Source: Lacipirellulaceae bacterium (GTDB lineage Bacteria > Planctomycetota > Planctomycetia > Pirellulales > Lacipirellulaceae). From it: a stretch of 64,000 nucleotides of DNA. The notes below the pieces were generated by a model that worked only from the letters and a program-made list of their open reading frames with translations, searched no databases and had not been told where the DNA came from. The stretch's first letter is position 1; each line of letters opens with the position of its first letter. Position numbers and translations under genes: made by a program. Positions 17,893-25,244 of the stretch are shown here, one piece after another. The stretch spans positions 496,001 through 560,000 of the forward strand of contig JAVJRG010000012.1 in the NCBI GenBank assembly GCA_040218535.1. Direction: 5' to 3'.

Positions 17893-20598
17893 ATGTCAAA
17901 TGCCAACCTCGAACCCCGCTCTCCTATTCCTGGCGACGTCGACCCTGGTGAAACCGCCGAGTGGCTCGAATCGCTCGATTACGTCTTGGAGAGCAAAGGC
18001 CCGGAGCGTGTCCAGCAGTTGCTCGCTGCACTCGACGAGACGGCCCATCGCAATGGGGTCGAGCTGCCGTTTACTGCGACCACACCCTACATCAACACGA
18101 TCCCCGCAGACAAGACGCCTGCATTTCCAGGCAATCGCGAACTGGAACGCCGCATCAAGTCGTTTGTCCGCTGGAATGCGATGGCGATGGTCACGCGTGC
18201 GAACCGCGACCCGGCGGCTCCCGGTGGGCACATCAGCACCTTCGCTAGCTCCGCCACCTTGTATGAAGTCGCGTTGAACCACTTCATCCGTGGTCGTGGC
18301 GAAGATGGTTACTCGGGCGATCAGGTTTACTATCAGGGCCATGCCGCTCCCGGCATGTACGCCCGGGCATTCCTCGAAGGCCGACTCACTGAGAAAAACC
18401 TCGTGAACTTCCGTCGCGAGCTGAGTGAAGGCGGCGGGCTTTCCTCTTATCCTCATCCGTGGTTGATGCCTGAGTTCTGGGAGTTTCCGACCGTCTCGAT
18501 GGGCCTCGGCCCAATCATGTCGATCTATCAGGCTCGCTTCAATCGTTACCTGACTGACCGGGGCATCAAGGATGTCGCTGGCAAGCGTGTCTGGGCGTTT
18601 CTGGGCGACGGCGAGTGCGACGAGCCGGAAACTCTTGGCGCGATCACCCTCGCTGCCCGCGAACATCTGGACAACCTCACTTTCGTCATCAACTGCAACC
18701 TACAACGGCTCGACGGACCGGTCCGCGGCAACGGCAAGATCATTCAGGAACTCGAAGGCGCTTTCCGTGGCGCTGGCTGGAATGTCATTAAAGTCATCTG
18801 GGGAAGCGACTGGGATCCGCTCATTGAAGACGACGAGCATGGCCTGCTCGCTGAGCGCATGATGGCCACGATCGATGGCGAGTATCAAAAATATGTCGTC
18901 AGTGGTGGAAAGTACATTCGCGAACACTTCTTCGGCACCCATCCTGAGCTGCTCGCGATGGTGAAGAACTACTCGGATGAGCGTCTCGACAAACTCAAAC
19001 GAGGCGGTCACGACCCTGAAAAAGTCTTCGCTGCCATGCAAGCTGCCACGGAGTGTGAAGGGCGCCCGACGGTCATCATCGCCAAGACGATCAAAGGCTA
19101 CGGCGTGGGTGAAAGTGGCGAAGGGCGTAACATCACGCACAATCAGAAGAAGCTCAACGAGCAAGAACTGCGTGAATTCCGTAGCCGATTCGGTATCCCT
19201 ATCTCCGACGAACGCGTAGCCGAAGCACCGTTTTATCGCCCCCCGGAAGATAGCCCCGAAATGAAATACATGCGCGAGCAACGCGCTAAACTCGGCGGCA
19301 GCGTCCCGGCACGCAACAACGACCCAGTGCCTATGGAAGTGCCTCGCCTGGCAGACTACTCCAAAACAATGGACAAGCTTGCCAGCGCTGATGAAACCAA
19401 ACCGATGTCCACCACGATGGGCTTTGTCCGTTTGCTGGGTGATCTTCTCCGTGACAAAAAGATCGGTAAGCAAATCGTTCCTATCGTGCCGGACGAATCG
19501 CGTACCTTCGGCATGGAGGGCCTCTTCCGCCAAGTCGGCATTTACGCCCACACCGGGCAGCTTTACGAGCCGGTCGACTCCGATCAGCTCGCCTTCTACA
19601 AGGAAGCAAAGGACGGTCAGCTTCTCGAAGAAGGAATCACCGAAGCGGGCTCGATGAGCAGTTTCATAGCCGCAGGCACCAGCTACTCGTCCCACGGCGT
19701 GAACATGATCCCTATGTTCATCTACTACTCGATGTTCGGCTTCCAGCGCATCGGCGACCTCATCTGGGCTGCCGCCGATTGCCGGGCGAAGGGTTTCATG
19801 CTCGGCGGAACTGCAGGGCGGACGACGCTCAATGGCGAAGGTCTCCAGCACCAGGATGGCCATAGCCTTTTGAATGCGATTGCCTTCCCCACAGTCCGCG
19901 CTTACGACCCGGCCTACGCCTACGAGACGGCAGTCATCATCTTCGACGGTATGAAGAAACTGTACGAAGAGAACGAGACAGCCATCTATTATCTCACGCT
20001 GGAAAATGAAAACTACGTCATGCCCCCGATGCCCGAGGGATGCGAGGAAGGCATCATCCGCGGCATGTACCAGCTCAAGGACAAGACCACCGACGACGCC
20101 AAGCATCGCGTTACGCTTCTCGGCAGCGGACCGATCTTGCGAGAAGCGATCCGCGCCCAGCAGATTTTGTTTGAGAAGTACGATGTCGCCAGCGACATTT
20201 GGAGTGTCACCAGCTATACCGAACTCCGCCGCGACGCACAGGAGTGCCAACGCTGGAACATGCTCCACCCAACCGAAGAAGCGAAAGTGCCTTATGTGGC
20301 GGAGCAACTCGCGGCCGTCGAACACCCAGTCGTCGCCGCCAGCGATTACGTGCAAGCCCTGCCCGAGCAAATCGATCCTTGGGTCCCCGGCGGATTAACC
20401 GTCCTGGGAACCGACGGTATGGGCCGTAGTGAAAGCCGCGAAGCCTTGCGACGCCACTTCGAAGTCGACGCCGAATGCATCACCATCGCCGCGCTCTACG
20501 AATTGAGCCGCCGTGGTGAGATTGATGCGAAGGTTGTAGCGAAAGCGATTCAAGATCTCGGCGTCGATCCCGAAAAGCAATCCGCTCTGTATGCATAA
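17893..20598 (+). CDS. aceE: Pyruvate dehydrogenase E1 component, homodimeric type
   Basis: A 901-residue protein, the usual length for single-chain E1 of the AceE type. The thiamine diphosphate motif begins at GDGECDEPE near residue 237 and ends in the ...NCNLQRLDGPV segment. Other AceE signatures are HISTFASSATLYEVALNHF, QGHAAPGMYARAFLEGRL, SYPHPWLMPEFWEFPTVSMG, and EGLQHQDGHS. It decarboxylates pyruvate and transfers the acetyl group to the lipoyl domain of AceF. The start at 17893 follows the right arm of the inserted cassette by 32 bp, so any native leader has been replaced or displaced by that insertion. Confidence 0.97.
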   Translation: MSNANLEPRSPIPGDVDPGETAEWLESLDYVLESKGPERVQQLLAALDETAHRNGVELPFTATTPYINTIPADKTPAFPGNRELERRIKSFVRWNAMAMVTRANRDPAAPGGHISTFASSATLYEVALNHFIRGRGEDGYSGDQVYYQGHAAPGMYARAFLEGRLTEKNLVNFRRELSEGGGLSSYPHPWLMPEFWEFPTVSMGLGPIMSIYQARFNRYLTDRGIKDVAGKRVWAFLGDGECDEPETLGAITLAAREHLDNLTFVINCNLQRLDGPVRGNGKIIQELEGAFRGAGWNVIKVIWGSDWDPLIEDDEHGLLAERMMATIDGEYQKYVVSGGKYIREHFFGTHPELLAMVKNYSDERLDKLKRGGHDPEKVFAAMQAATECEGRPTVIIAKTIKGYGVGESGEGRNITHNQKKLNEQELREFRSRFGIPISDERVAEAPFYRPPEDSPEMKYMREQRAKLGGSVPARNNDPVPMEVPRLADYSKTMDKLASADETKPMSTTMGFVRLLGDLLRDKKIGKQIVPIVPDESRTFGMEGLFRQVGIYAHTGQLYEPVDSDQLAFYKEAKDGQLLEEGITEAGSMSSFIAAGTSYSSHGVNMIPMFIYYSMFGFQRIGDLIWAAADCRAKGFMLGGTAGRTTLNGEGLQHQDGHSLLNAIAFPTVRAYDPAYAYETAVIIFDGMKKLYEENETAIYYLTLENENYVMPPMPEGCEEGIIRGMYQLKDKTTDDAKHRVTLLGSGPILREAIRAQQILFEKYDVASDIWSVTSYTELRRDAQECQRWNMLHPTEEAKVPYVAEQLAAVEHPVVAASDYVQALPEQIDPWVPGGLTVLGTDGMGRSESREALRRHFEVDAECITIAALYELSRRGEIDAKVVAKAIQDLGVDPEKQSALYA

Positions 20599-20599
20599 G

Positions 20600-20705
20600 A
20601 GTTACCAGTTTTCAGTGTTCAGTTTTTCAGTTCCCAATGGCTGTGCCAGATCGAAACTGAAAATTGCTCCTCACTGAAAACTGAACACTGACAACTGAAA
20701 ACTAA
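20600..20705. repeat. CAGTTTTCAGTGTTCAG inverted repeat between aceE and aceF
   Basis: Left arm ~20600-20632 and right arm ~20671-20705 are imperfect inverted copies rich in CAGTTTTCAGTGTTCAG. They occupy nearly the whole 113-bp gap between aceE and aceF. A related pair lies at 47491-47590 between the RNase E/G and EI genes. Confidence 0.85.
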
Positions 20706-20711
20706 TTTACT

Positions 20712-22121
20712 ATGCCAACACAAATCAAACTTCCCAACCTAGGCGAAAACGTCGAGTCCGGTGATGTCCTCACCCTGTTTGTGTCCGAGGGAGATACCGT
20801 CTCCAAAGACCAAGACTTGATGGAACTTGAAACCGACAAGGCGACCCTGCCGATCCCTTCCCCCGAGGCGGGTACGATCACCAAGATCTTGGTGAGTGAA
20901 GGTGACACCGTTGAGGTTGATCAGGCGATTGTTGAGATCGATGCCAATGGTGCGGCGAGCGCTCCTGCCCCAGCGGCTGAAACACCTAAAGAGGAGGAGC
21001 CTGCACCTGAGCCGGAACCTCAACCCCCAGCGTCGCAGCCGTCAGCGCCACAACCTCCCGCAGCCCAACCTCCAGCACCGCAGCCTGTCGCGGCGACCCC
21101 ACCGCCAGCTCCTGAACCTGCACCTGCTCCAGCTGCGACACCCGCGCCTGTGGCAGAGCCTCCAGCTCCGGTAGCAGCGCCTCAAGCGAATGTTGATCTC
21201 CCCGGTGATGGACACTCCGCCGCCGCTGCGGGGCCTGCCGTGCGTCGTTTGGCCCGTGAATTGGGCGTCGATCTTCGCAGCGTGAAGCCCGCCAGTGGCA
21301 ATCGCATCACCGAAGCCGACGTACAAGCGCACGTCCGCGCTGCCAATCAGCAGGCGACCGCCAGCGCCCCCAAAGGCGTCACGCCCCCGGGGATGCCGGA
21401 CTCCGACAGCGGAGGAGCCGTTCGCGTCGAGAAGATGACCCGCATGCGGCAGACCATCGCCCGCAACATGGTCGCCTCCTACACGACGATCCCGCAACTC
21501 ACGAACTTCGACGACGTGGACGTCACGGACCTGGAGCGTATCCGCAAGGAGAGCAAAGAGGACTATGCCGCTCAGGGCATCAAGCTCACCCACATGCCAT
21601 TCATCGTGAAGAGCGTTGCCACGGCACTGAAGCATCACCCAATCGTCAACGCTTCGGTCTCCGACGAAGGCACGGAGATCATTTACAAAGAGTACGTGAA
21701 CATCGGCATCGCCGTCGACACCGAGCGCGGCTTGGTGGTCCCCGTGTTGCGAGACGCGGATCGCAAGAGCATCCCAACGATCGCTTCAGAGATCGCTGAA
21801 ATCGCCGAAGCGGCCCGCACGGGTACGCTCGCCGTCGACGACATGCGCGGTGGCACGTTCACTATCAGCAACCTCGGCGCGATCGGCGGCACCTACAGCA
21901 CGCCCATCATCAACCCACCCGAGGCCGCTATCCTCTTAATCGGTCGCAGCCGCATGCTGCCGCAGTTCGATAAGGAGAGCAAGACGTTCGAACCCCGCCT
22001 GATGATGCCCCTCTCGCTCACCTACGACCACCGCATCGTCGACGGCGCCGCAGCGGCACGGTTCTTGAATGACGCGAAGAGCTATCTGGGGAATCCAGGG
22101 CGGTTGTTGCTCGCGCCGTAG
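20712..22121 (+). CDS. aceF: Pyruvate dehydrogenase E2, dihydrolipoyllysine acetyltransferase
   Basis: A 469-residue protein with three domains. There is one lipoyl domain (residues 1-80) with the lipoylated K43 in ELETDKATLP. A Pro/Ala/Glu-rich flexible linker (~82-165) follows, then the peripheral subunit-binding domain (~173-208, AVRRLARELGVDL, GRITEADV-like). The catalytic acetyltransferase domain (~235-469) has the active-site DHRIVDGA near residue 438. It transfers acetyl groups to CoA and forms the complex core. A single lipoyl domain combined with AceE-type E1 is noted. The insert between aceE and aceF leaves only 6 bp before this start. Confidence 0.97.
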   Translation: MPTQIKLPNLGENVESGDVLTLFVSEGDTVSKDQDLMELETDKATLPIPSPEAGTITKILVSEGDTVEVDQAIVEIDANGAASAPAPAAETPKEEEPAPEPEPQPPASQPSAPQPPAAQPPAPQPVAATPPPAPEPAPAPAATPAPVAEPPAPVAAPQANVDLPGDGHSAAAAGPAVRRLARELGVDLRSVKPASGNRITEADVQAHVRAANQQATASAPKGVTPPGMPDSDSGGAVRVEKMTRMRQTIARNMVASYTTIPQLTNFDDVDVTDLERIRKESKEDYAAQGIKLTHMPFIVKSVATALKHHPIVNASVSDEGTEIIYKEYVNIGIAVDTERGLVVPVLRDADRKSIPTIASEIAEIAEAARTGTLAVDDMRGGTFTISNLGAIGGTYSTPIINPPEAAILLIGRSRMLPQFDKESKTFEPRLMMPLSLTYDHRIVDGAAAARFLNDAKSYLGNPGRLLLAP

Positions 22122-22141
22122 ATTATTGGTTCGTCCCAAAA

Positions 22142-22171
22142 TTGACTTTCGTGCGAAATCGGAGTCATAAT
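22142..22171 (+). promoter_or_regulatory. Sigma-70-like promoter of the toxin/antitoxin pair
   Basis: TTGACT at 22142-22147 and CATAAT at 22166-22171 are separated by 18 bp. Transcription would be expected to start about 7 nt downstream, at or very near the ATG at 22178, which implies a leaderless message. Confidence 0.65.
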
Positions 22172-22177
22172 GGACTT

Positions 22178-22453
22178 ATGCAAATCAACATCCCTCCACT
22201 CGCTGAACAACAGCTCGCGCAACACGCCACCGCTGCTGGCTACAGCGATGTCACGGTCTATGTCACAGAACATGTGCTCGCACTAGCTGAGCAACCAACG
22301 TCGCAAGAACACCCACCACTCAGCGAGCAACAGTTGCAAGCCAGTCTCGCCTCTTGCGACCTAAGTATGGCACAGTTTGAGCAAGGCTTAGGACTCACAA
22401 CGGAAGAGGCGCGTGAGCGCACGAAGAATCTCCTCCGCCAGCAAGAACCATGA
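22178..22453 (+). CDS. Putative antitoxin of a type II toxin/antitoxin pair
   Basis: A 91-residue, mostly alpha-helical acidic protein starting MQINIPPLAEQQLAQHA. It has no strong family match by eye. Its position directly before a ParE/RelE-like gene, with a 4-bp ATGA overlap, and its size make an antitoxin role likely. The repeated pattern PPLAEQQLAQ...PPLSEQQLQAS (residues ~6-15 and ~47-57) suggests internal duplication. A longer frame starts at 22142, but that would overlap the -35 box, so the ATG at 22178 was chosen. Confidence 0.7.
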   Translation: MQINIPPLAEQQLAQHATAAGYSDVTVYVTEHVLALAEQPTSQEHPPLSEQQLQASLASCDLSMAQFEQGLGLTTEEARERTKNLLRQQEP

Positions 22454-22770
22454 AGCAATACAAGGTGCGCACCTCGCCGCACGCGACCGAGAAGATTGCT
22501 TACTATGGAAGTTACATCGCTCACAAGTCCGCGTCATTAGAAGTTGCCGATCATTGGGTTGATCAAGTTTACGCGGCCATCGACACACTCGCTCACGCCC
22601 CGTATCGATTCGAACTTGCCGAAGAAAATGCCCATCGCGACTACGAGGTCCGCTGTCGAGTGATCGGCAATTATCTTGCCCTCTACACCGTTGATGAAGA
22701 AGCAGGCGTAGTTCGCGTTCTGAACTTCCGGCATAGCAGGCAGTTGCCACAGCCTGAGGAGTTGCCTTAG
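22450..22770 (+). CDS. ParE/RelE-superfamily toxin
   Basis: A 106-residue protein with the ParE-type layout: HATEKIAYYGSYIAHKSASLEVADHWVDQV (helices 1-2), a central strand region, then YEVRCRVIGNYLALYTVDEE and VRVLNFRHSRQ at the C terminus, which is the usual RHxxR-like tail. ParE toxins poison gyrase and RelE toxins cleave mRNA; which applies cannot be told. Translation is coupled to the antitoxin by the ATGA overlap. Confidence 0.82.
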   Translation: MKQYKVRTSPHATEKIAYYGSYIAHKSASLEVADHWVDQVYAAIDTLAHAPYRFELAEENAHRDYEVRCRVIGNYLALYTVDEEAGVVRVLNFRHSRQLPQPEELP

Positions 22771-22836
22771 CGTTGAGCAATAGCCAACGGGCTCTTGATT
22801 TGTTCAGAATCTTTTATGCGATGCCTGCATTTCACG

Positions 22837-23685
22837 TTATTCAACGCTGCCTGAACCAAACTCTGCCGTTTCGTACGGAGCCATCAACTCACTTTCGATT
22901 GCAGATAACTCAACCTGCTCTCGGGCGGTAAGTTTCCGTTCGCCTAGATCAAAATCTTGCTTCACAGTCTCGTTGCCCTGGCCGCGTGAAATGCTTTTGA
23001 CCGTTCCATCCTCATATAACGAGTAGCGGCATGGCTCGGTACCACTTCTTCGTCGGACGCTTCGCAATTCGCCATCTGGGAAATAACCTACGGCCAGACC
23101 GGACGTTCCTGGCCCAAATTCTTCGTTGACTGTCGAACAACTTGTCGTTGCCCCTAGGCGATTGAGCCAACGCAGAGAAATCACTCTTCCCTGTTGCGTG
23201 GCCAATTGCACCGGCAAGCGATCAAAGGCCTGCACTCCGTTGCCCTCGCTCACTTCGCTCAACAGCTTACCAGTCTTGTCGTAGTACTTTGCATTCCAAA
23301 CCCGAAATGGATGCAAGATGGGACCCGTGGAAATAGCTTCCTGTCGTACATAGCACGTTCCTTCAGACAGCAACTCGCCAGTGGGGTAAAAGCATTGAAA
23401 CGGTTCATATTCCGAACCTGTTAGCTCCACTTTGATGCTGCTCTTCCCGATGAATGATCCCAGCTCACCTTCAAGACGGACCCAACTCCTCCCAAAAAAT
23501 CCCGGCTCACTTTCCCAACCTAGTCCGTGATAGTACCCGCGGCACTTCCCATGCCCGCAATAAACGGAGATTGCTTCTTCGCGAGGCATAAGATAGGTGC
23601 CCCACAACCCAACAACGACCATGAGCGCAGTCAGCCCACCAAGCAAATAGAGCAGCTTCCGCGATTTCGGCTTCTCATCGATCAT
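22837..23685 (-). CDS. Membrane-anchored protein with YwqK/MORN-variant repeats
   Basis: A 282-residue protein. One N-terminal membrane helix (LYLLGGLTALMVVVGLWGTY) places the rest outside the cytoplasm. MORN-variant repeats of the YwqK type are visible: FYPTGELLSEG, YYDKTGKLLSEV, YFPDGELRSVR and YEDGTVKSIS. Such repeats often serve as binding scaffolds; no function is known here. A GTG one codon upstream (23688) is an alternative start. A single arm of the CGCAGAG repeat family lies immediately upstream. Confidence 0.7.
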   Translation of the reverse strand: MIDEKPKSRKLLYLLGGLTALMVVVGLWGTYLMPREEAISVYCGHGKCRGYYHGLGWESEPGFFGRSWVRLEGELGSFIGKSSIKVELTGSEYEPFQCFYPTGELLSEGTCYVRQEAISTGPILHPFRVWNAKYYDKTGKLLSEVSEGNGVQAFDRLPVQLATQQGRVISLRWLNRLGATTSCSTVNEEFGPGTSGLAVGYFPDGELRSVRRRSGTEPCRYSLYEDGTVKSISRGQGNETVKQDFDLGERKLTAREQVELSAIESELMAPYETAEFGSGSVE

Positions 23686-23690
23686 CACTC

Positions 23691-23719
23691 AGCGTCCTCC
23701 GCGCCTCTGCGTGGGACCA
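23691..23719. repeat. GGTCCCACGCAGAGGCG repeat, solo arm
   Basis: The minus strand reads TTTGGTCCCACGCAGAGGCG, the same family as the arms at 28450-28487 and 28683-28721, and related in style to the cassette arms around the GxxExxY gene. It lies between two minus-strand genes. Confidence 0.6.
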
Positions 23720-23752
23720 AACAAGCAGCTAAGCCACGAGTGGCGCGTTCGC

Positions 23753-24826
23753 TCACATCGTGAACCCCAGAATCGGGAAACAAAGCACCGGGATACTCAA
23801 GCTCGCGATCCCGATCCACCAGCGCACCTCGTCGATCTCCACCTTATCATTGGCGGTCTTCGGATGGTGGATGCCCATCAGAATCACCAGGATCAGCATC
23901 GGGGTCCACATCACGGCGTGGTCGAGGTTGATCACGATGTAAAAGATTGAGAACGACGTGAACACCTTGGCGATCGTGTGCGCTTTGTCCAGAAACAGGG
24001 CGTAGATCGTGTGTCCACCGTCGAGCTGGCTCACGGGAAGCATGTTCAACCCGGTGATCAGCATCCCCACCCAGCCGGCCATGAAGTACGGGTTCACCTG
24101 CGAGAGGGGAATCCAGCGCGTGCCCGCCCATTGCGGTTGGAGGTAGTCGAGCATCCAACTCCCCAGCACCGGCAGATAGAGTTGCAATTCGTCAGGCTTC
24201 TTCGGTCCCCCCAACTGTAAATCGCCAATGCCCCACCAGAACACAGGCACGGCTACCACTAACCCGGCCAGTGGTCCGGCGATGCCGATGTCGAAGATTT
24301 GCCGCCGGTCAGCACGCATCCCATCCATGCCGATCACGGCGCCCATCGTGCCGATCGGATTAAATGGCACGGGAATGCACATCGGGTAGCTGGCCGCGAT
24401 GCGATACTTCACGGTTTGGATGAAGTGGCCCATCTCGTGCGTGAGCAGAATGGCGAGCACGGCCACCATATATTGCAGCCCGATTCGCCAGTTTGCCGTG
24501 ACCGTCTGCCACATCGCCTCGTAGGTGCCGAGATAACGCGGGTGAGTCGGTTCCCACTCCGTGCAGCCAACCCAAAAAGTCGACAGACACGTGGCGACAA
24601 ACAGCAGAATCGGCAAGACCGTGCGACGCTTGCGGAACTCCCGTGGCGGCTCCAGGTCGGAAGCCTTCAATTCAGGCAGTTTCGCGTATGCCGGATCATG
24701 AAACGGATCATCCGGCCCGGGCTTCCGCACCGCTTGCGGCTTAGCCGTTGAGGGTTGGGCCGCCGTAGGTTGGGCCGCCGGAGTTTGGGCGGGGGCGTCT
24801 TCACTATTCTGCTTAGGCTCGTCCAT
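23753..24826 (-). CDS. Site-2 protease family (M50) membrane metalloprotease
   Basis: A 357-residue multi-pass protein. The zinc site is HEMGH (about residues 130-134) in a membrane helix (MVAVLAILLTHEMGHF). The third ligand is in NMLPVSQLDGGHTIYALF. A proline/alanine/glutamine-rich cytosolic N terminus (~40 residues) precedes the membrane part. Site-2 proteases cleave membrane-bound regulators such as anti-sigma factors, or act in envelope homeostasis; the target here is unknown. GTG at 24829 is an alternative start. The gene is monocistronic. Confidence 0.92.
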   Translation of the reverse strand: MDEPKQNSEDAPAQTPAAQPTAAQPSTAKPQAVRKPGPDDPFHDPAYAKLPELKASDLEPPREFRKRRTVLPILLFVATCLSTFWVGCTEWEPTHPRYLGTYEAMWQTVTANWRIGLQYMVAVLAILLTHEMGHFIQTVKYRIAASYPMCIPVPFNPIGTMGAVIGMDGMRADRRQIFDIGIAGPLAGLVVAVPVFWWGIGDLQLGGPKKPDELQLYLPVLGSWMLDYLQPQWAGTRWIPLSQVNPYFMAGWVGMLITGLNMLPVSQLDGGHTIYALFLDKAHTIAKVFTSFSIFYIVINLDHAVMWTPMLILVILMGIHHPKTANDKVEIDEVRWWIGIASLSIPVLCFPILGFTM

Positions 24827-24883
24827 CACGCAATTCTAGGGCAGAAAACAAGCCCCGTCGAAGGGGCAGCTCATTTCGTCTCT

Positions 24884-24955
24884 GAGCCGTGAGGCGTTAG
24901 CCCGCGGGTGGTATTCTCACAAGCTTCCACCCGCGGGCTAACGTCCTGCGGCTCA
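24884..24955. repeat. GAGCCG-GAGGCGTTAGCCCGCGGGTGG inverted repeat
   Basis: Arms 24884-24911 and 24927-24955 are inverted copies (GGCGTTAGCCCGCGGGTGG against CCACCCGCGGGCTAACG), forming a long GC-rich stem with a 15-nt loop. It lies between the divergent site-2 protease and TPR genes. A single arm of the family is at 12526. The remaining ~290 bp to the TPR gene show no ORF I can support. Confidence 0.85.
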
Positions 24956-25244
24956 TGGGTTGAAGACCTGTGGCTTAGGAGTCCAGCAGAAAAAATCCGC
25001 ACATTCAGCACATTTTACCAAACGTCCACCCCAAGACTCGCCGATAGTTGTCGATGGACAGGCTGAAAAGTCTCGTCGAGCGTGCGGGGATTGGCCGCTT
25101 TTATTAAGGCAAGACTGCCGGTGATGAAAAACAACGCTCGTCGGAACTCAAGTCGCAAACAACTTTTCAAGAGATCGCGCTCGATCTGGAGCATTCTGGC
25201 TCGGACAACCGTTCCAGCCGCGATCAACAACGGGGGAACGAGTT

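Noticed and set aside
18700-20370. 556-codon minus-strand open frame inside aceE
   Set aside because: It is the antisense of a highly conserved enzyme gene. Long antisense frames are common at this GC content, and it has no domain of its own.
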